Origin: Pseudorhodoferax aquiterrae
GTDB taxonomy: Bacteria; Pseudomonadota; Gammaproteobacteria; Burkholderiales; Burkholderiaceae_C
Reading direction: 5' to 3'
Length of the DNA: 64,000 nt
Assembly (NCBI RefSeq): GCF_014652235.1
Contig: NZ_BMYK01000010.1
Span: 122,762-186,761 of the forward strand
Part shown: piece after piece, positions 16,367-26,168 of the stretch
How the letters are laid out: the number at the start of each line of letters is the position of its first letter
Numbering within the stretch: the stretch's first letter is position 1
Translations under genes and position numbers: made by a program
The notes under the pieces: generated by a model
Seen by the model: the letters and a program-made list of their open reading frames with translations, nothing else
Databases searched by the model: none
Told to the model about the DNA's origin: nothing

Positions 16367-18655
16367 ATGCAGACCTTGAACAAGCCCCACAGTGGCCGCC
16401 CAGGCCACGGACACCACGGCCCCGCGGGTCACCACGAGGGAGCCGCTGCGCCCACGGCAGCGGCCGGGCCCACCAGGCCGGGCGCGCCGAGCCCTGGCCC
16501 GTACACCTGCCCCATGCATCCGCAGGTGCGGCAAGCGGGGCCGGGCAACTGCCCCCTCTGCGGCATGGCGCTGGAGCCGCTGGTCGCCACCGAGAGCGAG
16601 GAGAGCAGCCCCGAGCTGCGCGACATGCAGCGGCGCCTGGCGCTGGGCGCGGTGTTGACCGCACCGGTGTTCGCGCTGGAGATGGGTGGGCATGTCTTCG
16701 ACATCCACCACCTCGTCGCGCAGCAGGTCTCGAACTGGGTGCAGCTCGCGCTCGCGACGCCGGTGGTGCTCTGGGCAGGGTGGCCGTTCTTCGCGCGTGG
16801 GGCGGCCTCGGTCGGGAACCGCAGCCTCAACATGTTCACGTTGATCGCACTGGGAACGGGTGCGGCCTGGCTGTACAGCCTCGTCGCGACACTGCTGCCC
16901 GGGCTGTTTCCGCCCGCGTTGCGGAACGAGGACGGCGCCGTGGCCGTCTACTTCGAAGCGGCTGCCGTCATCACGGTGCTGGTGCTGCTCGGCCAGGTGC
17001 TGGAGCTGCGGGCGCGCGAGAAGACCTCGGGCGCGATCAAGTCACTGCTGGCGCTTGCGCCCAGGACGGCGGTCCGGGTGCATGCCGCAGGCGCGGACGA
17101 GACGGTGCCGGTCGATGCGGTCCAGGTCGGCGACCTGCTGCGCGTGCGGCCGGGTGAGAAGGTGCCGGTCGACGGCGTGCTGACCGAGGGCCGGGGCAAC
17201 GTCGACGAGTCGATGGTGACGGGCGAGCCCGTGCCGGTCGCGAAGTCGGCTGGATCGAAGGTCACGGCCGGCACCATGAACCAGACCGGCGGCTTCGTGC
17301 TGCGCGCCGAGCGGGTCGGCGCCGACACCCTGCTGGCGCAGATCGTGCACATGGTCGCCGCGGCCCAGCGCAGCAGGGCGCCGATCCAGCGCATGGCCGA
17401 CCGGGTCGCGGCCTGGTTCGTGCCGGCGGTGCTCCTGCTGGCGCTGCTGACCTTCGCTGCATGGCTGACCTGGGGGCCGGCACCGGCCTTCAGCTACGCG
17501 CTCGTGACCTCGGTGGCCGTGCTCATCATCGCCTGCCCTTGCGCGCTCGGGCTCGCGACGCCCATGTCCATCATGGTCGGCGTGGGCAAGGGTGCGCAGC
17601 ACGGCATCCTGGTCCGCGATGCGCAGGCGCTCGAGAAGATGGAGAAGGTCGACACGCTGGTGGTCGACAAGACCGGCACCTTGACCGAGGGGCGGCCGAA
17701 GGTGGTCCACCTGGAGACGACGGAGCGGTTTTCCGCGGAAGAGGTGCTCCACAGGCTCGCCAGCGTGGAGCGGGCCAGCGAACATCCGCTGGCCTTGGCC
17801 ATCGTGTCGGCCGCGCAGGAGCGCAAGCTCGCCCTGTCGGCGGTGTCCGGGTTCGACTCGCCCGTGGGCAAGGGCGTGGTCGGGACAGTGGAAGGGGTGG
17901 ACGTGGTGTGCGGCAGCGCCCGGTTCCTGGCGGAACACGGCATCGCCACGGCGGCGCTCGAGGCCGCGGCCGAGCAGCAGCGGCGCGCCGCGGCCACGGT
18001 GATCTTCGTCGGCCTCGGCGGCCGGCTGGCGGGCTTCGTCGCCATCGCCGATCCGGTCAAGAAGACCACCCCGCAGGCGCTGCGGGAACTGAAAGCCGTC
18101 GGCATGCGCATCGTCATGCTGACGGGCGACGGCCAGACCACGGCCGAGGCCGTGGGCCGGCAACTGGGCATCGACGAGGTCGTGGCCGACGTGCTGCCGC
18201 AGGACAAGGCGGCCATCGTCCAGCGGCTGCAGGCCGAGGGGCGCACCGTGGGCATGGCCGGCGACGGCGTCAACGATGCGCCGGCCTTGGCCCAGGCGAC
18301 GGTGGGCATCGCGATGGGCACGGGCACCGATGTCGCGATGGAAAGTGCGGGCATCACCCTGCTCCACGGAGACCTGCTGGGCATCGTCCGGGCGCGGACG
18401 CTGTCGCGCGCGACGATGCGCAACATCCGGCAGAACCTGGTGCTTTCCTTCGCCTACAACGTCGCGGGCATTCCCTTGGCCGCCGGTGTGCTGTACCCGT
18501 TCCTCGGCCTGCTGCTGTCGCCGGTGGTCGCCGCGGCGGCGATGGCGCTGTCGTCCGTGAGCGTGATCGCGAATGCGCTGCGCCTGCGCACGCTGCGGCT
18601 CGACGGCGCAGGGCGCCCTTCGGGAGCGACGGAGCTCAGCGGTCCGGTGGCGTGA
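16367..18655 (+). CDS. copA: Copper-translocating P1B-type ATPase CopA
   Basis: 762-aa inner-membrane Cu(I) exporter. The start follows GGAG at 16357-16360. The N-terminus is His-rich (residues 7-25), then a heavy-metal-binding domain with CPMHP and CPLCGM (about 48-66) replaces the usual HMA domain. Next come eight TM helices with the ion-binding CPC in [11 protein letters not shown], the phosphorylation site DKTGTLTEG, the HP motif SEHPLA and the hinge [12 protein letters not shown]. The intramembrane motifs fit the P1B-1 (Cu) group. Controlled by the MerR-type promoter just upstream. Its 3' end overlaps the convergent mgtC-like gene by 20 bp. Confidence 0.94.
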   Translation: MQTLNKPHSGRPGHGHHGPAGHHEGAAAPTAAAGPTRPGAPSPGPYTCPMHPQVRQAGPGNCPLCGMALEPLVATESEESSPELRDMQRRLALGAVLTAPVFALEMGGHVFDIHHLVAQQVSNWVQLALATPVVLWAGWPFFARGAASVGNRSLNMFTLIALGTGAAWLYSLVATLLPGLFPPALRNEDGAVAVYFEAAAVITVLVLLGQVLELRAREKTSGAIKSLLALAPRTAVRVHAAGADETVPVDAVQVGDLLRVRPGEKVPVDGVLTEGRGNVDESMVTGEPVPVAKSAGSKVTAGTMNQTGGFVLRAERVGADTLLAQIVHMVAAAQRSRAPIQRMADRVAAWFVPAVLLLALLTFAAWLTWGPAPAFSYALVTSVAVLIIACPCALGLATPMSIMVGVGKGAQHGILVRDAQALEKMEKVDTLVVDKTGTLTEGRPKVVHLETTERFSAEEVLHRLASVERASEHPLALAIVSAAQERKLALSAVSGFDSPVGKGVVGTVEGVDVVCGSARFLAEHGIATAALEAAAEQQRRAAATVIFVGLGGRLAGFVAIADPVKKTTPQALRELKAVGMRIVMLTGDGQTTAEAVGRQLGIDEVVADVLPQDKAAIVQRLQAEGRTVGMAGDGVNDAPALAQATVGIAMGTGTDVAMESAGITLLHGDLLGIVRARTLSRATMRNIRQNLVLSFAYNVAGIPLAAGVLYPFLGLLLSPVVAAAAMALSSVSVIANALRLRTLRLDGAGRPSGATELSGPVA

Positions 18656-19160
18656 CGATGCGCTGCGGCGCATCGGCCTTGCGCTCGAACAGCCGCGCGA
18701 CCAGCGGCAGCGAGGCCATGATGGCCAGCGTCAGCAGCGTGGCGAGGATGGCCGTGCTTTCCTTGCCCAGGCCGGCGGCCACGCCGATGGCGGCCGTCAT
18801 CCAGATCCCGGCCGCGGTGGTCAGGCCCTTGACCTGGCTTTCGGCATCGCCCTTGAGGATGGTGCCGGCGCCCAGGAAGCCGACGCCGGCGATCACCCCC
18901 TGCAGCACGCGGCTCATGTCGGCCGCGCCGATGTCGAACTGCTGCGAGGCCAGCACGAACATGGCCGCGCCCATGGCCACCAGCATGTGGGTGCGCACGC
19001 CGGCGGCCTTGCCCTTGGCCTCGCGCTCGATGCCGAGCAGGCCGCCGAGCAGGGCCGCCAGGGACAAACGCAGCACGATGCGCGTGGCGTCCTCCAGGCT
19101 GCGCAGGTCGGAGAACTCCTGCGCGATGGTGTCGCCGATGCGGGCCAGCGCGTTGTCCAT
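18636..19160 (-). CDS. MgtC/SapB family membrane protein
   Basis: 174 aa. Four or five TM helices in the N-terminal part carry the family signatures [21 protein letters not shown] (about residues 38-58) and [12 protein letters not shown] (about 92-103). It lacks the C-terminal ACT-like domain of Salmonella MgtC, as do most environmental members. Role in Mg homeostasis or membrane potential is only inferred. It lies 7 bp after the transglycosylase stop... on the same strand, so both may be co-transcribed. Confidence 0.9.
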   Translation of the reverse strand: MDNALARIGDTIAQEFSDLRSLEDATRIVLRLSLAALLGGLLGIEREAKGKAAGVRTHMLVAMGAAMFVLASQQFDIGAADMSRVLQGVIAGVGFLGAGTILKGDAESQVKGLTTAAGIWMTAAIGVAAGLGKESTAILATLLTLAIMASLPLVARLFERKADAPQRIVTPPDR

Positions 19161-19167
19161 GGCCGCC

Positions 19168-21159
19168 TCAGGGAAGTTCCTTGCTCGGGTCGGGTGCGCC
19201 GGCGGCGAGCGGGCCCACGCTGCCCAGGCGCGCTTTCAGCGACTGTGGCTGGCCGGTCAGGATGGCGGCGTAGTTGGTGGCGTTGGAGACCACCTTCTTG
19301 ACGTAGTCGCGGGTTTCGTTGAACGGGATGTTCTCGGCCCAGATGGCGGCCTCCAGCGTCGGGCTGCCGGCCTGCCCGCGCCACACGCGCGGCCGGCCCG
19401 GACCGGCGTTGTAGGCCGCGGCGGCCAGCGGCAAGGAGCCGGCGAAGTCGTCCAGCACGAGCTTCAGGTAGCCGGTGCCGATGGCGATGTTGGTCTCGCG
19501 TTCGTTGATCTGGCCCGGCGTGAAGTCCGTCAGGCCGATCTTGCGGGCGGTCCAGCGCGCCGTCGCCGGCATCACCTGCATGAGGCCGGAGGCACCTACG
19601 TGCGAGCGTGCGTCCATGATGAAGCGCGACTCCTGGCGGATCAGGCCGTAGACGAAGGCTGGATCGAGGTTGATCGCGCGGCTGCGCGGCACCACCGAGT
19701 CCTGCAGCGGCATCGGGAAGCGCTGCGCGAAATCGATGGCCTGGCGCGTGCGTTCGCTGGTGTTGATGCAGCGGTCCCAGACCTCCCGCTCGCAGGCGAG
19801 ATCGGCCGCGGCCAGCAGGTCGCGCTCGGCCATGCCGCCCGGGCTGTGCAGGTTGGTGGCGTAGTTCCATTCGCGCACGCCTTCGCTGCGCAGGCCGATG
19901 CCGATCGCGTAGAGCGCGCGCTGCAGGCTGGGGTTGCTGCGGGCCAGGGCCTTCTCGTCGGGCGTGGGCGGCGGCGGGGCCGGCGGCACCTCGATCTTGC
20001 GGCCGAGCTCCTCCAGCGCCAGCTGCTCGTAGAAGCCGCGCACGCCGGCGATGCTCTCGTACAGCTGCAGCGCCTCGGCGCGGTCGGCCTCGCTGCCGAT
20101 CTTCTGCAGCGCACGGGCGCGCCAGTAGATCCAGGTCGGGTCGAGACGGCTCTCGTCGCCCATGGCCTGGATGGTGGTGCTCAATGCCTTCCACTGGCCT
20201 TCGCGCAACGCGGTGCGGGCCTTCCAGACCAGCATCTCGTCGTGCAGGTCGGTGTCGCGCTGGACCTTGCTGAAATAGTCCCAGGTCGAGGGCAGGCGGC
20301 GCACGGCGGCCTGCTTGCCGATCGCTCCCCAGACCCAGTTGCGCTCCTCGGCCGAGAGTTGCACGCTCCATTTGGTGTCCAGCGCCGTCGCGGCCTGCTC
20401 GGGGTCGCTCGCAGCCAGCTTGACCAGAGCCAGCGTGATGAGTTCACGGCGCAGCTTGGACGCCGCGACGCTGCGCCCGGCCAGGTAGCGCACGGGGCTG
20501 TCGAGCAGTTGGCCGACCTGGTCCAGCACCTCGGGCGCGACGATCTGCACGGCGTCGCGCGTGGCGCGGCCGCGGTTGGCCTCGGCCGACAAACGGGCCT
20601 TGCGCCACACGTCCTCCGCGGGCAGGCGGCGCGTGGCGTAGAGGCGGTCGGCCGCCTGGGTGCAGCCGTCGTCGGCATCGCGCTGGGCCAGCCAGAGGCG
20701 GCGTACTTCGTCGGCCGCCAGCTGCGAGGCCGGCTGGTTGCTGCGCAACTGATCGACCAACAGCGCATAGCAGCGCACCTGGCGGTCGTCGCCCATGCGG
20801 AACTGCGGGTGCTCGGCGGCGAAGCTGCTCCAGTCGCGGCGCTGGCCCAGCAGCAGCAGCCAGTCGTTGCGCAGGCGGTCTTCCTGGTAGGTGCCGGCGT
20901 AGCGGGCGCTGAAGGCCTGCATGTCGGCGCTCGTGAAATCCTCCAGCCGGCTGCGGGCCTCCCAGTAGGCGGCCCAGGGTTCCAGCACATGGCCGCGCAC
21001 CTGCGGCAGCAGGCTGGCCAGGCGTGCCTTGTCGCCGCGCCGGGCCGCCTGCTGCATGTCCAAGATGAGCTGGTCCGCAGGGGTCTGGGCGGGGCTGGGC
21101 AGGGCCGTGCCCAGACCGGCCACGAGAACGATCGATGTCAGAATGGCCCGTACTTGCAT
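19168..21159 (-). CDS. slt: Soluble lytic murein transglycosylase (Slt70-like)
   Basis: 663-aa periplasmic enzyme cleaving the MurNAc-GlcNAc bond of peptidoglycan to the 1,6-anhydro product. A signal peptide ends near SPAQ (about residue 24). A long superhelical alpha-domain (about 30-480) precedes the C-terminal SLT domain with the catalytic Glu in RQESRFIMDARS and the motifs GASGLMQVMPATA and AAYNAGPGRP. Transcribed divergently from the 5-formyl-THF cyclo-ligase with only 11 bp between the start codons. Confidence 0.94.
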   Translation of the reverse strand: MQVRAILTSIVLVAGLGTALPSPAQTPADQLILDMQQAARRGDKARLASLLPQVRGHVLEPWAAYWEARSRLEDFTSADMQAFSARYAGTYQEDRLRNDWLLLLGQRRDWSSFAAEHPQFRMGDDRQVRCYALLVDQLRSNQPASQLAADEVRRLWLAQRDADDGCTQAADRLYATRRLPAEDVWRKARLSAEANRGRATRDAVQIVAPEVLDQVGQLLDSPVRYLAGRSVAASKLRRELITLALVKLAASDPEQAATALDTKWSVQLSAEERNWVWGAIGKQAAVRRLPSTWDYFSKVQRDTDLHDEMLVWKARTALREGQWKALSTTIQAMGDESRLDPTWIYWRARALQKIGSEADRAEALQLYESIAGVRGFYEQLALEELGRKIEVPPAPPPPTPDEKALARSNPSLQRALYAIGIGLRSEGVREWNYATNLHSPGGMAERDLLAAADLACEREVWDRCINTSERTRQAIDFAQRFPMPLQDSVVPRSRAINLDPAFVYGLIRQESRFIMDARSHVGASGLMQVMPATARWTARKIGLTDFTPGQINERETNIAIGTGYLKLVLDDFAGSLPLAAAAYNAGPGRPRVWRGQAGSPTLEAAIWAENIPFNETRDYVKKVVSNATNYAAILTGQPQSLKARLGSVGPLAAGAPDPSKELP

Positions 21160-21170
21160 GGGGGAGGATT

Positions 21171-21773
21171 ATGGAGAAATCGGCCGAGGACAAGGCGCGC
21201 GCGCGCAAGGCCTTGCGCGCCGCACTGTTGGAAGCGCGCCTGGCCCTGCCCGACCGCATGGAGCGTGCGCGCGCGCTGCAGCAGGTCATGCGCATCTGGC
21301 TGGTCGGCCGGCCCGACACGGTGATCGGCGCCTACTGGCCGATCAAGGGCGAGTTCGACCCGCTGCCCGCGTTGCACCGCTGGAAGGAAGACGGCGAGCT
21401 GCAGGGCGAAGCGACGCGCAAGCGCATCGGCCTGCCCGTGGTCGACAAGGTGCACAAGACGCTGACCTTCCATGCCTGGTACCCGGGCTGCCCGATGGAA
21501 GAGGATGCCTACGGCATTCCCAAGCCCAAGGGCACCGAGGTGGTGGTACCGACGCTGCTGTTCGTGCCCTGCGTGGGCTATGCGGCGGGTGGCTACCGGC
21601 TGGGCTATGGCGGCGGCTTCTACGACCGCACGCTGGCCACCTTGCAGCCCAAGCCCATGACGGTGGGCCTGGGCTTCGGCACGGGGTTTCTGGACGACTT
21701 CGAGCCCGAGCCGCACGACGTGCCGCTGGACGCCATCCTCAACGACCACGGCGTGGTCTGGCCGATCCGCTAG
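21171..21773 (+). CDS. 5-formyltetrahydrofolate cyclo-ligase
   Basis: 200 aa; start preceded by GGGGAGG at 21160-21166. Converts 5-formyl-THF to 5,10-methenyl-THF with ATP. Family motifs: IGAYWPIKGEFD (about residue 47), YGIPKPKG (about 110) and the signature GYRLGYGGGFYDRTL (about 140-154). Standard length. Confidence 0.93.
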   Translation: MEKSAEDKARARKALRAALLEARLALPDRMERARALQQVMRIWLVGRPDTVIGAYWPIKGEFDPLPALHRWKEDGELQGEATRKRIGLPVVDKVHKTLTFHAWYPGCPMEEDAYGIPKPKGTEVVVPTLLFVPCVGYAAGGYRLGYGGGFYDRTLATLQPKPMTVGLGFGTGFLDDFEPEPHDVPLDAILNDHGVVWPIR

Positions 21774-21788
21774 CCGGCCGCGGCCGCT

Positions 21789-22784
21789 TCAGTCGAAGTT
21801 GTCCACCGTGTCGGGGTCGGGCGCATCGCCGACGGCCGCACGCGTCAGCGCGGCCTGGCCCATGAGCCAGTCGCAAAAGGCCTGGACCTCGGGCCGGCTC
21901 TCGCGGCGTGGTGCCAGCTTGAGCCAGTAGGTCATCGGCGAATCCATGCGCCGGCCCGGCAGCACCTCGACCAGGTCGCCGTTGGCCATGCTTTCGGCCA
22001 CCAGTGGCAGCCGCGCCAGCACCAGGCCCTGGCCGGCCAGCGCCGCCTGCACCATCTGGTAGGCGTAGTTGAAGTAGAGCCAGCGCTGCGGCTGGAACTT
22101 GCGGGCCTGCGCTGGCGGCAGCTGCAGGTCGATCCAGCGCTGCCAGGTCAGCCACTGCAGGTGGGTGGCATGGGCATCGCCGGCCTCGATCAGCGTGAAC
22201 TGGCCCAGGTCCTCGGGCTGGTGCAGGCGCACGCCGCTCTTGAGCAGCCAGGGGCTGGCCACCGGCGTCAGCTGCTCGCCGAACAGCCGGCGCCCGTCGG
22301 CCGGCATGTTGGAGAAGTGGCTGTAGCGCAGCGACATGTCCACGTCGGCGATGTCCAGGTCGAGCACGGCGTCGGTGGCGTCGATGCGGATGTCGATGTC
22401 CGGGTGGTCGCGCTGGAAGGCCTCCAGCCGCGGGATCAGCCACATGGAGGCGAACGAGGCGAAGGTGGTCAGCGAGACGCTGCGCCGGCCCGCGCTCTGG
22501 CGGATCTGGCGCACCGCGCCGTCCAGCCGTTCCAGCGCCGGTGCCGCGGCGGCCAGGAGCTGGGCGCCGGCGCCCGTGAGCTCGACGGCGCGCGTGTGGC
22601 GCAGGAACAACGGCACACCGACCTCTTCCTCCAGCGCCTGGATCTGCCGGCTCACGGCGGACTGGGTGAGGGCCAGTTCCTCCGCGGCGACACGGAAGTT
22701 CAGGTGGCGCGCGACGGCCAGGAAAGCGCGCAGGCAGCCGGCGGAAACCGGCCGCGTGCGCAGGTGGGTCTGGGAATGCTGCAT
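21789..22784 (-). CDS. LysR-family regulator (GcvA-like)
   Basis: 331 aa. N-terminal winged helix (about 17-76, FRVAAEELALTQSAVSRQI), then a periplasmic-binding-protein-like effector domain with SLTTFASFASMWLIPRL, typical of the GcvA/AmpR branch. It is divergent from a DUF2917 gene across about 120 bp, a pairing frequent in Comamonadaceae, so it probably regulates that gene. Ligand unknown. Confidence 0.92.
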   Translation of the reverse strand: MQHSQTHLRTRPVSAGCLRAFLAVARHLNFRVAAEELALTQSAVSRQIQALEEEVGVPLFLRHTRAVELTGAGAQLLAAAAPALERLDGAVRQIRQSAGRRSVSLTTFASFASMWLIPRLEAFQRDHPDIDIRIDATDAVLDLDIADVDMSLRYSHFSNMPADGRRLFGEQLTPVASPWLLKSGVRLHQPEDLGQFTLIEAGDAHATHLQWLTWQRWIDLQLPPAQARKFQPQRWLYFNYAYQMVQAALAGQGLVLARLPLVAESMANGDLVEVLPGRRMDSPMTYWLKLAPRRESRPEVQAFCDWLMGQAALTRAAVGDAPDPDTVDNFD

Positions 22785-22902
22785 GGGAGGCGGCCTGGGA
22801 ATTGATGCGCGCGTCGAATCAATAGCCTAGCGCGAATTCATTGGACCACCAAGGGGGCGGCGACGATCATTCACTCCCAAGCACCGCAATCAGGAGCCCA
22901 CC

Positions 22903-23391
22903 ATGTTCACCCAAGCCACGCAAAGCACGCATCAATCCCCGTCCACCGCCGCCCTGCCGGGCTGCTGGAAGCTCGACGCCGGCCAGGCCCTCAGCCTGAC
23001 CCCGTCCAGCGCGGGCGTGTTGCGCATTGCGCATGGGCGTGTCTGGGTCACCATGGACATGCTGCGCGGCGACACCCAGGCCTCAGGCGACCTGTTCCTG
23101 GTGCCGGGGCGGGGGCTGGTGGTGCAGGCGGGCCAGCGCGTGGTGCTCGAATCCTCGGGTGCCGAGCGCGGGGCGGCGGCCTACTTCGCCTGGGACCCCC
23201 TGCCGCAGGCGCAGGCACGCGCCGTGGGCCGCGCTCTGCACGCCGGCCGCTGGCAGCAGGCCGTGGCCCAGCCCGTGCGCGACCTCGGGCTGGCCCTGGG
23301 CCAGGCCGGCACGGCGCTGGCACGGCTGGCGCTGGGCGTGATCGGCCTGGTGCTGCCGCCGGCACGCGGCCGCATGCAGCAGCAGTCCTGA
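22903..23391 (+). CDS. DUF2917 domain protein
   Basis: 162 aa. The N-terminal half (about 22-95) carries the DUF2917 pattern: LDAGQALSLTP, LRIAHGRVWVTMD, GDLFLVPGRGLVVQAGQRVVLE, resembling a small cupin-like beta-barrel. The Ala/Arg-rich C-terminal third ends in a short hydrophobic helix. Function unknown; it sits divergently to a GcvA-like LysR gene, which suggests LysR control. Confidence 0.85.
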   Translation: MFTQATQSTHQSPSTAALPGCWKLDAGQALSLTPSSAGVLRIAHGRVWVTMDMLRGDTQASGDLFLVPGRGLVVQAGQRVVLESSGAERGAAAYFAWDPLPQAQARAVGRALHAGRWQQAVAQPVRDLGLALGQAGTALARLALGVIGLVLPPARGRMQQQS

Positions 23392-23404
23392 CCTTCCGCC
23401 CGCT

Positions 23405-24067
23405 CTACCAGCGCGCCGGCAGCTTCGCCAGCAGGGCGATGCGCCGGTCGCGCAGGCCCACATAGCCGCCGGCCTCCAGGTCCTTCATGATGCGGCTGAC
23501 CATCTCCCGGCTGCAGCCGACGCGGCTGGCGATGTCCTGCTGCGTCATGCGTTCACGCAGCAGCCCCGTGCCATCGGGCTGGGGTTCGGCCAGCTCGGTC
23601 AGCAGTTGCGTGATGCGGCCGTAGACATCGGTGAAGGCCAGGTTGCGCACCGCATTGGTCGCCGAACGCGCGCGCCGGATCACCTTGCCCAGCAGGTCCA
23701 GCGCAAAGCCCGGCTCCTGGCCGATGAAGGCCAGCAGGGTGGCGCGCGACACCAGCGAACAGACGGCCGGCTCCAGCGTGATCACGCTGGCCGAGCGCGG
23801 CCCGCCGTCCAGCGCCATCTCGCCGAAATAATCGCCCGCGACGATCACGCCCAGCGTGATCTCGCGGCCGTTGGCGTCGGTGCTGAAGACCTTGACGCGG
23901 CCTTCCATGACGACGAAGAGCGTGTCGCCATGGTCCGATTCATGGATCAGGATGGTGCCCTTGCGGTAGTGGCGCACGTCGCCAAGGGCCGCCAGGCGGC
24001 GCAAGGGGCTGGAAGGGGCGGCGTTGGAACTGAACGCGTCGGTCTGTGTACTCAACTCGGACATCAT
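23405..24067 (-). CDS. Crp/Fnr-family regulator
   Basis: 220 aa (start at one of two consecutive ATGs before SELSTQTD). A cyclic-nucleotide-binding-like beta-roll (about 28-140, GTILIHESDHGDTLFVVMEGRVKVF, GDYFGEMALDGGPRSAS) is followed by a winged helix (RMTQQDIASRVGCSREMVSR). The phosphate-binding cassette GEMALDGGPRSAS retains the Glu and Arg-Ser of cAMP-type sensors, so a cyclic nucleotide ligand is plausible. Stand-alone gene. Confidence 0.9.
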   Translation of the reverse strand: MMSELSTQTDAFSSNAAPSSPLRRLAALGDVRHYRKGTILIHESDHGDTLFVVMEGRVKVFSTDANGREITLGVIVAGDYFGEMALDGGPRSASVITLEPAVCSLVSRATLLAFIGQEPGFALDLLGKVIRRARSATNAVRNLAFTDVYGRITQLLTELAEPQPDGTGLLRERMTQQDIASRVGCSREMVSRIMKDLEAGGYVGLRDRRIALLAKLPARW

Positions 24068-24170
24068 GGCTCGACGCGCCGCGCGACGGCGGCGCTGGTG
24101 GGCGTGTTCGCGCCAGTCTAAGCCATGCATCCCGGGCACGCGCGCACGCGCGCGACCCGGCAGGATGGGG

Positions 24171-24845
24171 TCAGGCGAGGTGGCGTGCCATCGGCGGCAG
24201 CAGCGAGACGGTCTGCACGAGCTCGCGGATCGAGCCGCTGCGCGTCTTCTGCCGGATCGACAGCAGCTGGCTGCGCACCGTGGAGACCTGCACGCCATGC
24301 TGGCGGGCCACCTCGTGCGGCCGCTTGCCTTCGCAGACGGCGGCCAGCACGTTGCTCTCGGCCGCCGTGAGGTCGCACGAGCGCGCGAACAGCGCCAGCG
24401 TGGTGGCGTCGCACAGGCGCGACTTGGAGAAGATCAGCAGCGCCTGGCCGTCATCCTCCGGGCCTGCCAGCGGGACCACGGCGACCGTGGTGCGGCCAGG
24501 ACCCTTGTTGGCGGTCAGCAGGTCGCGCACGCCGGTCCGGGCCAGGGTGAGGCTGCGTTCCAGCGCGCGCTCGCCGACCGGCGTAAGCGCGCAGAGCTCG
24601 CCGGCCACCACCGACAGGCCGCTGCTGTGGTTGCTGTCTGCGCTCATGGCCAGCAGGGCCGCCGAATTCGCGAGGTGCAGGCGGCGCGAACCGATCGAAA
24701 TCAGCGCGAGGCCATAGTCCACGTGCTCGATGATGCAGCGCAGCATCGTGGTGGCATCGGGGAGAAAACGCCGCGGCGTGGCAGCGATGACGCTGCCGAT
24801 GTCCCAGGCAGCCTCGGCGTGGACAGACGTTGAACCTTCCAACAT
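24171..24845 (-). CDS. LuxR-type HTH regulator with N-terminal sensor region
   Basis: 224 aa. C-terminal LuxR/FixJ helix-turn-helix at about 155-212 (LTAAESNVLAAVCEGKRPHEVARQHGVQVSTVRSQL). The N-terminal part (about 30-140) looks PAS-like (IIEHVDYGLALISIGSRRLHLANSAALL). No receiver aspartate pattern is seen, so it is probably a one-component sensor. Divergent from the Crp/Fnr gene that follows. Confidence 0.82.
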   Translation of the reverse strand: MLEGSTSVHAEAAWDIGSVIAATPRRFLPDATTMLRCIIEHVDYGLALISIGSRRLHLANSAALLAMSADSNHSSGLSVVAGELCALTPVGERALERSLTLARTGVRDLLTANKGPGRTTVAVVPLAGPEDDGQALLIFSKSRLCDATTLALFARSCDLTAAESNVLAAVCEGKRPHEVARQHGVQVSTVRSQLLSIRQKTRSGSIRELVQTVSLLPPMARHLA

Positions 24846-25052
24846 GGCAGCTTCCTATTCCCCGCGGCATGGGCGAGGCCGGTGCGAAGCTTAGGTGGCG
24901 GGCCGGGCCGGGCGCCGTGTGGAACCCACAGCCGGTTTGTGACGTATGCACACAGTTTTGAGCGAATTCTTGCAAAGGCGCGCGCTATTCCAGAACAAGT
25001 GGCGGCTCGGCGACGGAGCGGGCAGCGGCGCCACCTACACTCGCGCCCCGTG

Positions 25053-25805
25053 ATGACGCCCGACGCCCTCCCTCTGCCGACGCGCTGTGCGCATTGCGGC
25101 CTGCGCGCCAGCGGCGCCTTCCACCAGCTTGCGGCCAGCGAGCTCGGCTTCATCGAGGATCTGCGCAGCGCCTCTGAGCGGGTGCCCGCAGGGCATGTGC
25201 TGATCCGCGAGCAGGTCGACGGCGGTCGGCTCTACACGCTCTACGCCGGCTGGGCGTTCCGTTACAAGACACTCAGCGATGGCCGGCGCCAGATCCTGAA
25301 CTTCCTGCTGCCTGGCGACTTCTTCGGCCTGCAGCAACGCTTCTCCGAAGGTGCGACCTACGGTGTGGAGGCCTTGACCGAGGCCTCGGTCTGCGTGTTC
25401 CAGGGCAACCGGCTGTGGGAGCTCTACCGCGCCCACCCGCGCCTGGGCTACGACCTGACCTGGCTGTGCGCGCGCGAGGAGCAGATGCTGGACGAAAACC
25501 TGCTGACCACCGGACGGCGCAGCGCGCTCGAGCGCGTGGCTGTGCTGCTGATCCACCTGTTCAAGCGCCTGCAGCGGCTCGGTCTGGTGGCGGAGGACAA
25601 CAGCTGCGCCTTTCCGCTGACGCAGCAGCACATGGCCGATGCGCTCGGTCTGTCGCTGGTGCACACCCACCGGACGCTGCGCCGGCTGCAGGCTCTGGGG
25701 CTGCACAGCCTGGAGGATGGGCGGCTGGTGCTGCGCAACCCGCATGCACTGACGCAACTGGCCGATTACGCGGCCCAGCCGATGGAGCAGCTGCCGCTGC
25801 TGTAG
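25053..25805 (+). CDS. Crp/Fnr-family regulator (Fnr-like N-terminal cysteines)
   Basis: 250 aa starting at MTPDALPLPTRCAHCG. The N-terminus has a CAHCG pair but not the four-Cys cluster of Fnr. The beta-roll spans about 35-145 (GWAFRYKTLSDGRRQILNFLLPGDFFGL). The winged helix is unusual in lacking the EIG motif, reading FPLTQQHMADALGLSLVHTHRTLR, as in the FixK/NnrR-related group seen in Rhizobium and Comamonadaceae. Signal unknown. Divergent from the LuxR-type gene. Confidence 0.88.
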   Translation: MTPDALPLPTRCAHCGLRASGAFHQLAASELGFIEDLRSASERVPAGHVLIREQVDGGRLYTLYAGWAFRYKTLSDGRRQILNFLLPGDFFGLQQRFSEGATYGVEALTEASVCVFQGNRLWELYRAHPRLGYDLTWLCAREEQMLDENLLTTGRRSALERVAVLLIHLFKRLQRLGLVAEDNSCAFPLTQQHMADALGLSLVHTHRTLRRLQALGLHSLEDGRLVLRNPHALTQLADYAAQPMEQLPLL

Positions 25806-25927
25806 GACGGTGCCGACGGCTGGAACAAGCCGTGGACGACGGGCCTGTGCCGAGTGGCGCCCTAAGCTGGTGCAACATCGCCGGTGTGCCCCGTTTGCGG
25901 GCATGCGGCGCTCCAGGATCGATCGCC

Positions 25928-26164
25928 ATGCACCAGGACTTCCGCGATTCCGTGTCGGGTGGGCTGCAGCAACGCAGCATGCCGCCGGACAACCGCCAGC
26001 AACAACAGGACAACGGCACGCGGGAATTCCAGCCGCCCTCCCAGCAGGGCGATGACTGGAGCGTGTCGGACGTGCCGCACAGCCTGCAAGCCTACCTGGA
26101 GCGCAGCCGCCAGCGCGGGGAGCTGCCGCGCCCGCGCCCGGCCTTGCACCTGGCCAAGCGCTGA
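25928..26164 (+). CDS. Small hypothetical protein (78 aa)
   Basis: Starts at MHQDFRDSVSGGLQQ; Gln-rich middle (NRQQQQDNGTREF), then DDWSVSDVPHSLQAYLERSRQRGELPRP. The composition and the amphipathic SLQAYLERSR segment look like a real but partly disordered protein. No family recognised. Its stop lies 4 bp from the convergent DUF6279 gene. Confidence 0.5.
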   Translation: MHQDFRDSVSGGLQQRSMPPDNRQQQQDNGTREFQPPSQQGDDWSVSDVPHSLQAYLERSRQRGELPRPRPALHLAKR

Positions 26165-26168
26165 CCCA

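Noticed and set aside
17461..21324. 1287-aa forward ORF over copA, mgtC and slt
   Set aside because: Runs through three well-supported genes in other frames with Arg/Gly/Ala-rich nonsense; a GC-skew artefact.
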